Below, one piece after another: positions 22,346-34,962 of a stretch of DNA of 64,000 nt (positions are counted from its first letter, which is position 1; each line of letters starts with the position of its first letter). Both the position numbers and the translations under genes were made by a program. The notes beneath the pieces were generated by a model. The model searched no databases, was not told the origin of the DNA, and saw nothing but the letters and a program-made list of their open reading frames with translations. The stretch spans positions 57,870,843-57,934,842 of the forward strand of contig NC_090282.1 in NCBI RefSeq assembly GCF_037392515.1, read 5' to 3'. Source of the DNA: Haliotis asinina (Eukaryota > Mollusca > Gastropoda > Lepetellida > Haliotidae).

Positions 22346-25300
22346 TCACACAGCATCTCACAACAAGAGCCCACGACACAACATCGCACCTCGATATATG
22401 ACAAGTGATCAAACCGAAGGCATAAACTCCACACATGGCCCTATACTCACTTGACGTAATATGCAGTTTGCAATGGAGAGTGCCTAAATTCACTACGTTG
22501 TGTACCATAGGCAGAAATATAGACGATTGGGTGTTCGAATCCTAAATTCGCCATAAGTTTCTGTCTTTCAGACCCATACCTTGTGCAGGCTGAATCACGG
22601 AATTAATGAACGTCCCAAACCTGCGTCTCTTTACGCTTTCCTCTCATCTATCGTTTTGTCGTAAACATCACAAAATAACAACACATTCAGAAAGTTATGC
22701 TATAATATGGCTTTATATTCCCGATACGTATATATACACCTTACGGTTCACACGATCGGAAACACACGGGTGCAACACTCTTTTTACAATATAAAAACAA
22801 TTTGAACATAACCGATGTTTTAGACAGCATAATCTCAATTGCTGAGGTGCGACTACACACCGTGCACAATACCATGCGGAACTGAACAGTGCCAAATGTT
22901 TGGAAGAGATGTTTGTGTACTCAAACACCCACACACCTTCCAGCATTATACGGCAACTGTTTTATGAGTATTGTTTAGATGCACAGGCCTTACTAAATCT
23001 GATTGAATATGTACTTGTGCAGGGTACCTAATTTTCATATTTATCGGATCGTGACAAAGTGTTTATCAATTTGATTCATTGTTTTCGTAACACGATACCT
23101 TAAGCGTTTAAGCGCACGGCTCAGTGGATATGAAAATAAATCGTCAGGGTCAGTTCCACACAGACTATAGACGACGTGGGTGTAAGCGAGAATGTATTTC
23201 GTATGGTTTAGCGTTCAGGGGATACACAAAATTATTGCTTTTGCAGTCTACTCGTATTTTGTCAATAAGAAACAAGGGCAATAATTATATTTGCGAATGT
23301 AGTGTTTGAGATGATGCACGAGACATATTCCAGCTTCATCAGTGTTATTTATGAGCCCCTGTGCCGGGACAAACAACCTGGGTACAGCTAGTCTGTCGTA
23401 TAAACCCTGAAGCAAATATATCCAAGAAAGCCCATATAAGTTTAGAAAATGTGACAAGTCTAGATTCCCTTAGCTTCAGGAAGAAAGTCTCGGGGTTCCA
23501 TTTTATTATATTATTAGTTTTTTACTATGAACATTTTTCAGTAAAATATGTTCATTTCAGAGACTAGTTGTTAGTCTATGGTACAGCTTTCTGGGACAAG
23601 TATTTCCTCGATGATGAGGCTAAAGAAGCTGATGCTGACTGTATCAAGAGATCGTGATGTTTAAAGAATATGTGACTCGTGTTATAGCCTGGCGCTGCAG
23701 TCAAGGCGTCAAAAGGTTATTTATCCTCTGAAAGCCAATCCTTAAAGTGGAAATCTAGCACATTTCCACAATTCAATTACTCCTAAATCAAAACGACACG
23801 TTTATGGGACCTTTTCGTGACAACGCTGACGATTTGAGCCCAGACTAGGTTGTCCCGATGGCAGTAATTCTATCCCTTAAAGAGGCAAATCTATGTAGGC
23901 AGACGGTGCGCAGCTCCAAGGGCACCAGTGCTTGAGGGATGTTTAATATATTTTATATTAAAACATAAACTATCATGAAAATATTACCTTACAGACTTGT
24001 GCAAGTCTAGTGTCGATGTGACGATCGGTCTACTGAAGCTGGAAGTAATCGCCCCTTGTGTGCCCTACTGGAATAACTCAAGTAAACATTCTCAGGCCCA
24101 TTCACCGAAAGACACGCAACCATGCAGAATGTATTTAATCTTCAACAATACTATAGCAATCCTATCATTACACGTACCGTGAACCTGGACCCTAAAACAA
24201 CTGTACAATTTAAACCTTGCATGTGGATATGTCACATGGGTGTTCAAGATGCTGATTTCACTGTGCGTCAGATGTGACGTAACTCCTTCCACGATGTGGT
24301 CCTTTACTAGCCGGAGTTATCTACCCTTGGGAGGTCGTGCAAGCCCTTCAACTGAAATGACTGATCGTGATTTCTAAACGTAAAACGTCAAAGGTAAACA
24401 TATCTTCTGAAAAAGAAAAGGACAACAATCCCATTATTGAGAATTGCAGATATTTAGTGATCGAATAGGTGTTAACGCCGCTTGGTAATGAATCAAGAGA
24501 TATAGAACATACTATTTATACATACAAACCCCGTTTGTGAGGGTGTTCCCTTTGTAAAATTACCCTGAAACATTTCAGTGGGTAAAGTTGCCAGCCATTA
24601 GGTCAACATCAAAGTTTTAAAGCCACAGGGCACACACACCCAGATGAGAGAGGAGAAAGAAGATTAACATTAGTACAATGCTTGTTTACATGTGATCCGC
24701 TAGAACGGTAAGCTTTATTATTGCGAGATGTCCTTGTTTATCGGTTTGTCTGTTATTACGACAGACCCTATCTGTGATCCGTGGGTAATAAAACATGATA
24801 AGCACTACGAGCCTATTGTTCGGGAATGTCTTCATCCATGCGCGATAAACACGATTCTCACACTAAAGCATCACTGTTCAGTCACGTGGACATGAGCGAG
24901 AAACATCTCAGTCAACTCTGGCGCGTCAAGTGCAGTCTTGTGGCTTTAACTGTGTTTTACATACTAAGCGGAACGCTGAATTACGGAGTTCACACTGAGT
25001 ATACACGCTGGCGTAACAGCTGGGCCCGGATCCACAAAGCGATCTTAATGCTACGATTGTCTTCGAGGCTTATGTTAATGTGTGTGAAGAACGATTGTTT
25101 CAACGCTAAGATCGTTAGAGCAGCTGGGCACCGATCAACATATCGTTCGGAGGGCTTCGTCAATCGTAACCTTATGACAGACTATAGAGTTACGACAGGT
25201 CGTAAAGTTACGAACGCTTTTTGGATCGGGTATACGGCCGTAAAGCAAAACGATCATGGGTCTAGGCTGATCGTAACTCCCAGAGAGTCATACATCTGGA

Positions 25301-26244
25301 GTTGTTTTGTAATCCGCTTCAGTGGTCTATTGAATGTAACGTATGCAATCTGTTTGTTCTGAATGGAAAAGACTGGGTGAAGATACAGTTGGTTGAATTA
25401 AAAATACTCATGTTAAAATGTTGGTGTGCGTATTTTGCTTCCGCGAGGAAAATAATGTAGTGATATAAAATATCAATATGTCACATGGATGAAATAGCAC
25501 TGAGCGAATTCATACCTGATGTCGGGAACACATTGAGAGTCATTATCGTTGTGAGCATGACATTTGCCCATTTCATCTTGCTGTCAGTCTATGTAAAAGC
25601 TGGGCCCATAGTGAAACCATCAATGACGCCATCGAGTGAGATAAAAATGATATCCGACATGAAAAGCCAAATATACGTGACTCAGCATACTTTCACATCA
25701 GTAAGTTTTCCATACAAGTCGTTGGTAACATGAACACTATACTGTTTTTGTCCACAGGCAATGTGAAAGGACTGTGTGCTATTCTGTTTCTACGTTATGG
25801 TTCATGAACCGTTTGTATGAACTGAGTTATAGACTAGTTGCATTGTTTAATCCCTTCTGCCTACCCCGCAACCCTTGCTCACAGCCGCACACATCTGCGA
25901 GTCTGTGGGTGATGTTTCATGGAGTGTAATTACAAAACTGCTTAACCATAATATCTTTGAACAAAGCTTAAGTAAGTAATCGGAATGCATCTTGCATTTT
26001 TGTGCCGACGCTATACAGATTAGAAACGCGTCAGTTCGAGGACTGACTTTTACCAAATACCAAGAATGATCACTGGGTCGATAGAATTGGTAAGAAAGGT
26101 ACTTCAATAACATCAGCGTAATACTAAGGTACCAGCAGATTCCATCGACTCGCCAAGCTGGTTTCAGCGTTTATTAGTCCAGGTGGACTTGATCAACGAC
26201 CCATGACAATCCGCGACTGTCACTTTCAATGAGGATCTTGGTAG
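22346..26244. other. No gene recognised; one foldback element inside
   Basis: Apart from the hairpin-type element at 25022-25231, nothing is recognised. The 178-codon frame at 24826-25362 crosses that element and is not accepted as a gene. Confidence 0.5.
25022..25231. mobile_element. Foldback MITE-like element with GGGCCCGGATCC-type ends
   Basis: Left end GGGCCCGGATCCACAAAGCG and right end CGCTTTTTGGATCGGG are imperfect inverted repeats. Further inverted similarity runs inward through ACGATT/GTTACGA words. No protein is expected. Boundaries and class are uncertain. Confidence 0.5.
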
Positions 26245-26424
26245 GTTGTTTTGTTTGCTGTTTAACGCCACAGTCCTGCGTCCAGCTACATGCATGTGGC
26301 GGTGGTGGCCTGTAAATATTCTAGTCTGGATCAGGTAATCCAGTGATCAAGAGCATGGAGATCGACCTACACTGTTGGGACACGATGACATGTATCCACC
26401 AAGTCAACTAGCCTGACCACCAAC
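26245..26424 (-). mobile_element. SINE-like family B copy
   Basis: Reverse orientation: on the + strand it begins with the tail (GCTGTTTAACGCC), then GGTGGCCTGTAAATATTC, AATCCAGTGATCAAGAGCAT, GATGACATGTATCC and GCCTGACCACC. The head is missing. Confidence 0.75.
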
Positions 26425-27457
26425 CAACCAACTTACTAGTGCAAAGGCATGCCATTTGCAGCTCCAGGCACCTTCCAAGGTCCCATAAATACCCAGAGAT
26501 AGTTCTAAAGGTGGAGGATTGGCACTCATCCCATCTGCGAAGTTCGGGAAAATCAGATGGATTCAAATCATTTGAGTTAATGACTGTGTGCGTTATTTCG
26601 GAGCAACTTTGTGTCAAAGCCATGTGCCCACACAGACTACTCCCTTCTAGAAAGAACAAACTAACCCGAGTTGAATTTTCAGAGGAATCTGGAACTCTTC
26701 TGGAATCAAGTATCAGTTCCAACTTGATATATTTTGGTGAAAAGTGAAATTTTGAAAACGAGTATTGTTTGGAAAGAGAGAAAATTGTGAAATTGTTGAA
26801 AATGCGCAGTCTTGTTCAACTTGTGTCCTAGCCTACCCACACGTCTGGTAAGACACTGGTTTGGGTTGTTACTTCTGAAAAGTCTTTGGTTTTTGATGTC
26901 CAGGTAATGCATTGATAAGCAGATGTCAGATCATAGTTTTGTGAGCATGGCATGGGACATGAGCAAACCAAAACCTAAACCTGTGCAAATCAAATGTTGC
27001 AATATTACAGGCACTGTCAAAGAGGACTTTAGGAAGGATATTCTTAAGCCACCAGAAACTGTTGACGTACAAATTTGGAATAAATTATCCACTTTTGAGC
27101 CTTTCCCCCAACACGAATTTGAGAAGATCATACTTTCATAGAAACAACAACAACAAAACTTGTTTCTTGGATCCTATTTCCACATCGATGTTGATGGTTT
27201 ATTTGGGTGTATTTCTTCCTTTCATTTCTAACATAGTGAATTTGAGTATGTCCAGACTCTCTAAAATCTGCTATTGTGAAACCTCTTATCAAGAAAGGCG
27301 ATTTAGACACTATCTGAGAAACTATAGGCATGTGTCAAATCTTTCATTTACATCCAAAATCATTTGAAATGCTGTGAATATAAGACTTAAACAACATCTC
27401 GCAGAAAAAGGACTTATGCATGCGTTTCAGTCTGCCTATCGTGGTAACCAAAGTACA

Positions 27458-27469
27458 GAAACTGTTTTC
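27458..27469 (+). repeat. Target-site duplication, left copy
   Basis: GAAACTGTTTTC, identical to 28319-28330. In the host LINE the 12 bases encode part of STETVF, and the host frame resumes after the second copy. Confidence 0.9.
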
Positions 27470-28318
27470 ATCAATCAATCTTTATTCAGAACTGGAGGCC
27501 ACAGGCCCATAGTACAGATATATAAAAACAGTTCAACAGCAGAGTGGATTTCTTTTCGAAATAGCATGATAAATAAACAAAGCAACATTTTCAATGAGTA
27601 TCCGATTGGATGTTGACCGTAGTTGGATACATTTATGTTTTGACGGTTGTATCGTTAAATAATTGCGTATATATTTGATTCTAATGTTTCTATAGTAGTC
27701 ACTAATTAATAGTACATGGTATTCATCTTCAAGGATATTCAGTTTACAGTATTTGCACACGGTGGACTTCTTATGGAATTTTCCTTTATAACAGCTTAAG
27801 TCATAATAAACAGAACAGAACTGTGACATGGCTATTCTTACTTTCTTGAGATTGATACAGCGTACATATGGTTCACATATAAAATTTTCTTTAAACAAGG
27901 AGTAAGTGAATGCACAGGAACTGTTTTGGAGTTTTGCATGTATAAAGCAATCTTTGCTTCTTCGTACAAGCAAATTTAAGACATTGTGTTTGCTTCCAAC
28001 TCCCTGCCATATCCACGCATGTCCAAGTCCAAATCTAAAGAGAATTGTTTTTACATGTGAAGCCCAATTCAACCTTTTTCGCTCGGCGCTTGCGTTTGAG
28101 TCTAGATTACATAACATTTTGTAAGCTTTAGATGGAAAGCGTTAAGAGGGCATGGAGAGGAGCTTTAACCAGTAGGCAATGCAGCATTTAAGAGTATATA
28201 CATGGACAGGGTATCTACCAGTTTCTCCGAGTACAATGTTATTTGGTGTAGACATTCGCAAACCAAGAAATCGTTTACATGCATAAAGTAATACCCTTTC
28301 CAGGCAGTCATGTTTGTG
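27470..28318 (-). mobile_element. 5'-truncated LINE 3' end nested in the older LINE
   Basis: On the - strand the 849-bp insert encodes the C-terminal part of a LINE polyprotein: CLERVLLYACKRFLGL, LGETGRYPVHVYT, NWASHVKTILFRFG, then a Cys/His knuckle (CKYCKLNILEDEYH) near the end. One in-frame TAA interrupts it just before the long frame 28117-27533. The 3' end has AATAAA followed by GATTGATTGATG, a simple-repeat tail. Truncation at the 5' end, the tail and the 12-bp target duplication are the marks of target-primed reverse transcription. It must be younger than its host. Confidence 0.88.
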
Positions 28319-28330
28319 GAAACTGTTTTC
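28319..28330 (+). repeat. Target-site duplication, right copy
   Basis: GAAACTGTTTTC, pairing with 27458-27469; the host LINE coding sequence continues from here. Confidence 0.9.
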
Positions 28331-29118
28331 TTGCGAATTTTGAATGAGCTCAGAAATCGAGCTGCTGATGGGAATATTGCTGTTTTACCATTTTTCGATC
28401 TATGCTCTGCGTTTGACACGGTAGACCATAGGTCACTTCTCTCAAGACTTCAACTGGAGATGGGCCTTACAGATGTTGCGCTTGACTGGGCAGCATCATA
28501 CCTGAGTAATAGATCACAAACTGTCGTCATCAATCAAGAATAGTCTAAATGTTTCTTACTATAGTGTGGAGTACCTCAAGGATTTGTCCTGGGTCCTGTG
28601 CTGTTTGTACTTTATGCAACTGGTCTTGGTAGAGTGATAGAAAATAATGAAATGGGCCATCAGTCTTGTGCTGATGACATTCAACTGATTGACTGTTTCA
28701 AACCCAAGAGTGTTCAGGAGGAACTAGAACGTACTACTGATGGCCCAACTTATCTCAAACTCTGAATCATCTGAACACATGAAAGTATAATCTTACCAGC
28801 TATGGACAGAAGTCCTTCAGTCATGCTTATCCTATGGAACAAACTTCATCTGGACAGGAAACTTTCATCATTATTAACTGCATTCAAATCAAAACTCAAG
28901 ACGCAACTATTTTCAGGCTTTATTTATAGACTCTTTTCACCCTATTATTCATGAACTATAATTCATAGACATTTTCTCCAGCTACTATTAATAGACCGTA
29001 TTTCAGGATATCATTCATAGGTTTAATTTCATACTACTGTTATTTTTATGCGCTTTGGGCATGCGCCTTGAGGATGGATACATCGCTTTATAAATGCTCA
29101 TTATTAATATTATTGAAT

Positions 29119-31600
29119 AGCATTGCAACCCATCTTGAATGGTGCCGAAGCCTACACTGATGATGTCACTACTACCGCTTGACAAGTATATTAGATGAAC
29201 CAGCGCAGTGAACGCGTTTGTGACAAGCAGGCGAATCTGGACGAATACACTTGGTTGCTACAGGTAGATTGGCGATTAAGCAAACAAGAAACCAGCAAAC
29301 ATCCGCTCTGTGAGTTACTGTATAGAACCTTTATGGATACACTACAACGAACATGGCATTCTGCCAAGCTGCTTCTTTTTATGTTTTTTAAATCTTCAAA
29401 ACAGACTTAATAACTTGACAAAAATGGTAGAAAATAACAGGGTTATAGAGTAGGAGACGATATACCTGAGCGGTTCAATGGGTGTTTAAATATTACATTG
29501 GAATGCACATGTACCGACGAGCAATAGATGTAGATACACATACAGCTAAATTTAGCTCCTGCAATAGGCAGTAGATAAATGTAAATGTCCTTTTACTTCT
29601 CTTTTCAAGCATAAACTTGCCCATCCCATACAATTGGTGTTTCTCCGTTTCGCGTTTCGTGTATCAATGTTGTCACTGGCCCGAAACAAAACAGCACACA
29701 ACAGTTATAAAACACCGCACAACAGTTATAAAACAGCTCACATTTAACGGTAGTGGTTATTTTGCTGATACGACCTGAGACTTTCAATTAAAACCTTTGT
29801 CAAGTACTAATTTTGTACTGTAACACTGACTTGCCTTGGCCCTATCCTGAAATGAGGACGGTCTACGGAGAATTATAATTGTCAAAACGCTTGTATTCAA
29901 GGTTGGATACAAAGCCACTTCTATGTAATTCAAAACTGTTACCGTTGAATTTGGTTATGTCCTTTTACCCATAAACGAATTCAAACATTTGTAAAACGTA
30001 ATCTGGGAGAGGAATATATTGGCAAACTACTTGGATCATTGAAGACACGGGTTAGAAATGAATCTGTAGCCTGATGACACTAACAAAATATGCAGTTTTG
30101 AAAAATGCTGTTCAAGGACAATGTCTATGACATTATTATGAGGATTTGCGATTCTTAACGTTCAAAGCTAGTTTCAGGTTTCAATTAAAATATGTTTGAA
30201 AAATACGTCGTGTAGAAGTGTTGGTTGAGTGCTGACTAGGAAAAGTACTTTTTTGGATATAGAATCGTTAACAAAAAAAACTTTTTGATTTTAACATGAC
30301 AAAATGCACTGAGGAATAATGTCTTCAGTCCATCGATGCTTGTTGATATCTCCTCACATTGCACCACCTCATACCACATAATCAAACAGAGATGACTCTG
30401 GCCAACCACAACTTTTAAAAGTATTACAGTTATTGGACGAGTGCGATATGTGGGAATGAGTGAGTGGGCTGGATTTTACGTCTGCTGTGAACAGTACTTA
30501 TATGATAGATTGGCAGCATGGTGTTTGATCAGCACTTATGTTATATGATGGACTGAAAACGGACAGACTGTTTCTGGAGAAAATGAGGTACTTGAAGAAA
30601 TTCAAAACTTAGTACTACTGTTAATAGTATCACTCTGAACAAGCTGGAAAACCCTGCATTCTGTTGGTTTGGTTCTTGATGACATGCAAAGTTGCTCCAG
30701 TTGGTGGTAGGGTGAAGGAGGACGACCCTTTGACTTGGAAGTTATGGGTAACCTGTCAGCAATGTAAGACAGCAGCTGATTGGTTGGTGTTGGCCCTTCT
30801 TGATGGGAGTCTAACCCCGTAGGCGCTGTTATGATAGACTGAAGAGTCACAGGCTTGGTCACGTGCATACGCTGCACATGCGCAGCTTGGTGAGATGTGT
30901 TCTTTATCTATTGAAAGGGAACCCAAGAACTTGATTTTCCACTAGTATAGTGAAATGAGATGAGATAAGTAATTGGTATGTGATAGGATAAGGTTGGCTC
31001 TAACATAATTGATATTTACCATTAAACAATAATACCAATCATCGTACCGGGAAAATGAAGAGTTCATTGTTTCAAAATAGTTTGTACTGTTCTAAAATTA
31101 TGTATGTTTTTACTTTTTATAAACCTGTAAATCTCTTTTTATGAAAACTATGATTGTGTAATGAATGGCAATACTACAGTTTGAAAGGGAAACGCTGGAA
31201 ATAGCATGTTTATGTACTGTGCATGCGTACAGGATACAAAATTATTTCAGACATGTCCTTTTATATGATGACCAATTTTTTATCATCCAATTTATCATCA
31301 CGATTGTTACGAAAACTTGAACAAGCATAATCCAACAATGATTTTTATTGATTGTATTCATCAGTCATAAACAGGTTATGTCAAAGGTAGGAATACGCAT
31401 GAACATATTAGATTTATATCGGTTATCATTGAATCATGCGGAGGCGTTGTAGGACCCCGGTGTAAAAATGATTTGGTGCCACTGACACCTACTTGATAGG
31501 AAATTTATATCTCCACTAAAATGTATAAATTGTGTTCAGCTTTGTATCCGGAGCTTTCCGGATACATGGGGTCCAGGTATCCCAAGTCTCACTGAATATC
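29119..31600. other. No feature recognised
   Basis: AT-rich DNA with only short open frames. A small tandem duplication of CACAACAGTTATAAAACA lies near 29695-29733. Confidence 0.55.
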
Positions 31601-31604
31601 GTTC

Positions 31605-31880
31605 TGTATTATATGAGAAGGAAGATCTACAGAGAGGCATTAAACAAGGATGTCTACTAAATCCATACTTGTTTATTCTGTGTGCTGAAACATTAAGTAA
31701 GGTCCGAAGTGAAAAAGAAATTAATGGACAAATATTTGGTAATAAAGCAATGATGGGTGTCTGTTTTGATGATGACTCAGCCCCATTGTTAAGGAATACG
31801 AAATCTGTTGCAAGATGTTTACAATTTTACATTAATCAATCAACTTTTACGAGTTTGAAATTACACTTAAAAATCAATCT
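31605..31880 (+). pseudogene. L1-like reverse transcriptase fragment
   Basis: RGIKQGCLLNPYLFILCAET (from 31633) matches the conserved RT block with the form RGxxQGxPLSPYLFILC of L1-type LINEs. It is followed by KEINGQIFG and FDDDS, a decayed form of the FADDT box. The frame ends at a stop near 31899 and no other domains were found nearby, so this is a dead fragment. Confidence 0.7.
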
Positions 31881-31899
31881 GCTTGCAGTTAAGAATTGA

Positions 31900-33418
31900 G
31901 AATCGTTGATCACTCTTTGGTATAAAACAGATATCAAGATACAAACATTGAGGAGTATCCATTAAATATTATCGTTGCCAATAACCCACTGTTTCTACTT
32001 TTCACATTGATCTAATAATAACAACAACAACTCAGAATTCCTGCACCGAAGGACACCTTAGATGTTGTGCAATAAGGATTTATAAAGTAATTTACTGACA
32101 AAGCATATTTTCATAAATACTTTTGTATAACCCTTAAGTGTGGGTCGAGTAAGTAACATTGCCCCACCCAAAGTAACGGTCGGTTGTCTATCAGCAAGAA
32201 ACACGCATGGTTGCAGATTAAGAATGCAAACTTATCGCTGCAGTACCCGGACATGTATCAGGTGGATGTATATTAAACCTGCACACACCACCCTATGACC
32301 AACAAGAAGTGCTCGAACTCCTAGACAAACGCCTACTTTCTGAATATTTACGTCATCACTAGCGTCAGCGGGTTGGATGTATCATGCCATCGAGCTCGTG
32401 GCGTCAGTTCAATACTGTATTGATGCAAACTGGTTAAAACATAATTCATTGTTAACCGGACTGGCGTTTGCTATTTACATTTTAAGTTTTATTCAAATTT
32501 TCATTCAATTTCTGGTCATTGAAACATTGGTTGGTTTGTATCGTTGACGTTGAACGTTGCACTCAGCCATCGCGACATGGTATTTGACGGAGAGATTTAA
32601 TACATACTAACTGGGAACAGCATAGTACAAACGGTATTTTAAGTATTAGGAAATTGGATAGTTTGTTGTTTTACGCCGCACTCACCAACATTGCAGCTAT
32701 TTGGAGGCGATCTGTGAATAATCGAGTCTGGACCACACAGTCCTGTGATCAACAGCGTGAGCATTGATCTACGCAGTTTCGGCGGTGAATAGAACCAGTT
32801 TGGGGCCAGTACACACAGTCAGTGTTATTGCCAGTGACAATAAAGTAGTCATAAGGACAAGTATAACCCATGAACACACCAGCACAGACCTTCTAACGAG
32901 CCAGAACACTGTGCAAAGACGTTCATTATCATGATCATAGGATATTTTTCACAGCGACTTGCTATTTTAGCATGGAAGAGTAAGTTATTCAAAGACGTGG
33001 CGTCTCGTCTACCCCGGACTGATGTGTCACTGAGTGTATGAGTCTAGTCGTTCTTTAGGATACACTACACTAAATCCAGGATTGAACAGTTTACTGGTTT
33101 CTGGCCGATACTTCTAGTCGTGACGGTAGAGTGGTGCCACAATGAAAAGATCAGCGGATAACATCAGAACAGAGTATGGGAACAGTTTACATTCCAATAG
33201 TCCAACAACATAACATAATAATATAATCATCCCATTACATAAATACTTCTCTCCTTTGAATATGAGTTCGATGTATTGACATGGAAACCGAGAAAATGGA
33301 AGAATTGAAAATTCGGAAATGCAAACGTTGATTTTTTAAAAATAATAACTTTGGAAACAAGCCCGGATTATTTGATGTGGATTGAATTTTTTCATCCTAA
33401 ACCACACAAGCTGCATAC
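31900..33418. other. No gene; one family B SINE copy
   Basis: Only the element at 32661-32780 is recognised here. Confidence 0.5.
32661..32780 (-). mobile_element. SINE-like family B copy, 5'-truncated
   Basis: Reversed tail GTTTTACGCCGCACTCACC, then GGAGGCGATCTGTGAATAAT and CTGTGATCAACAGCGTGAGC. The head half is missing. Confidence 0.75.
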
Positions 33419-33524
33419 CAGGACCAAGATTTTTGAAGCTCTCTCAGTGTTAAGATGGTCGTAACTGCCATACATTAACTTACGACTGTCTTAGTGTCAA
33501 GAAAGCTTCCAGAGTCTTGGTCCA
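33419..33524. mobile_element. Foldback element, about 106 bp hairpin
   Basis: Left end CCAGGACCAAGATTTTTGAA and right end CTTCCAGAGTCTTGGTCC are inverted repeats. The arms continue inward (GCTCTCTCAGTGTTAAGATG against GACTGTCTTAGTGTCAAGA), so nearly the whole element is an imperfect palindrome. It is related to the element at 51727. Confidence 0.7.
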
Positions 33525-33749
33525 GGCGAATGTGCAACTTTTAGTATTATGAATACAGTTATAATCTCTAAATCCAGACTCGTGACAAGAGACAATAAGG
33601 ATTATACAAAGATGCATTCACCCGGCAAAGGGATAAGGATAGATTCCTAAAGTGTAATCCACTTAGAAACTCTACCCTATTCCACCCAACACTGACGCTA
33701 TCAACACGATCAGATGGGTTGGGCTCTGGAGGAAACTTGATTCATGTTA

Positions 33750-33842
33750 GGGAAGGTGAGGTAGTCGAGTGGTAAAAGTGTTCGCTCGTCACGCTGAGGT
33801 CCCTGGTTCGATTTCTCCCATCCGTCATATTGCTGGTGTAAA
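33750..33842 (+). mobile_element. SINE family A copy, 3'-truncated
   Basis: GTAGTCGAGTGGTAAAAGTG then TTCGCTCGTCACGCTGAGG and the B-box-like TGGTTCGATTTC; the standard body and tail are absent. Confidence 0.7.
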
Positions 33843-34836
33843 GGACTCACTAGTCGGGCAGCTACTGATCTCTGTAGGTCATGTGACTGTAATCTGGATA
33901 TGTACAGGTTGCATTTCCGTCGTATGTGCAGCAACAGCAGTGATGCAGCAGTGACGCGTCAACGCTGCATGTTCCACCTCCACAGTGCCTGAGAACGCCT
34001 CGTATTTGCCTTGCGACTTTTCGAAGATTATTTTACTGCAGTGTTGGCTCGGCCATCCGAGAAAAGGAAGCGTGTTTACAAAAGAATTCATGTCATGACT
34101 ATGTTATATGTAATTCTTCCAAACTTTCCCTGACTTGGACAAAGTTTACAAATCTCAAGATTCACACAATTTTCCAAAGGAGTTAACATTTTTTGCCTCC
34201 CATTAGCAATTTCACAGTTCTGTGCAGCAAAATGATTGACAGCACAAACCCGAACAATTTTTGTTCATTCTCTGTAAACAAGAGGCTATTGGCTTAAATT
34301 TCTGGGAGGGGAAGCTTTCATTTTTCTGAAAGGAAACGTGTTCGAGTCATTACTACCCCTTTGTAACGCCAAAATCTAAATCGCTACTATTAGATGTTAA
34401 ATACACCACATTAGCTGGTGGCAAAATTACTGACTGACACTGTGAATGTTTCACGCCACCTTGACTTACAACAGAGAGAAACATGAGTCGGGTGGAGATG
34501 TTTAGCAGGCTCTTTCAATATGTGATGTAAATTGCGTACGCCATTAATACCAAAATCCCGTCCATTAAATCATATGTCCAGTTTTTTGGGGGGTACATTT
34601 CCGTGCAATATTACCGTCAGTGTCTGAAACAGTTGAGCATGTCGTCTTCATCTGTATCTGGACTGTCTGCATCCTATATGTTGTACGTATATCCTCTTGT
34701 ATAATTGTTGTTGCCTGACCTGAACTGTCACTTGAAGTACTTTAGAAGCATTTATAAGTTGGACGAACATGAATACATGACATATTTTATATGCTTATAC
34801 ACGCTATGTTCTGTATATTCTTCGTTTCATTGTAAA
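33843..34836. other. No feature recognised
   Basis: No gene or repeat could be supported in this stretch. Confidence 0.5.
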
Positions 34837-34962
34837 AGCGCTGGGATAGCCTAGTGGGCAGTCGTTCGCTAGTCACACCGAAGGCCCGGGTTCGATTCCC
34901 CACATAGGTATATTGTGTGAAATCCATTAAAAGTGGCGTAAAGCCATACTCACTCACTCGTT
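34837..34962 (+). mobile_element. SINE family A copy, well conserved head
   Basis: GGGATAGCCTAGTGGGCAG, TTCGCTAGTCACACCGAAGG, then a perfect B box GGGTTCGATTCCCCACAT and a shortened body ending AAAAGTGGCGTAAAGCC and ACTCACTC. An internal deletion removed part of the body. Confidence 0.85.

Larger units (their letters stand above)
26805..29118 (+). pseudogene. Decayed L2/CR1-type LINE (endonuclease end, reverse transcriptase, 3' tail)
   Basis: Fragments of a non-LTR retrotransposon can be read in order with frameshifts and stops. They are the endonuclease end (PTHTSGKTL and SDHSF-like motifs, 26830-26950), CFLDPISTSML (27160), LRNYRHVSNL (27315), HAFQSAYRGNQSTETVF (27420-27469), FDLCSAFDTVDH (28398) with WAASYLSNRSQTVV, GVPQGFVLGPVLFVLY (28568), and CADD (28667), a mutated form of the catalytic YADD box. 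Sequence between CADD and the 3' end looks deleted. The 3' end has CGCTTTGGGCATGCGCC, the TTTATAAATGCTCATT motif typical of L2-like elements, and an ATT-rich tail. It is split by a nested LINE at 27470-28318. Confidence 0.85.

Noticed and set aside
21917..22408. 163-codon His/Thr-rich open frame on the + strand
   Set aside because: It is the reading of an 82-bp satellite whose composition rarely allows stop codons. There is no start context, splice structure or conservation evidence.
24826..25362. 178-codon open frame on the + strand
   Set aside because: It crosses a foldback repeat (25022-25231), has no recognisable domain, and its composition resembles the surrounding non-coding DNA. A spliced or novel protein cannot be excluded.
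26408..26747. Overlapping frames of about 100 codons on both strands
   Set aside because: No recognisable motif on either strand; possibly 5' remains of the neighbouring LINE, but I could not show it.
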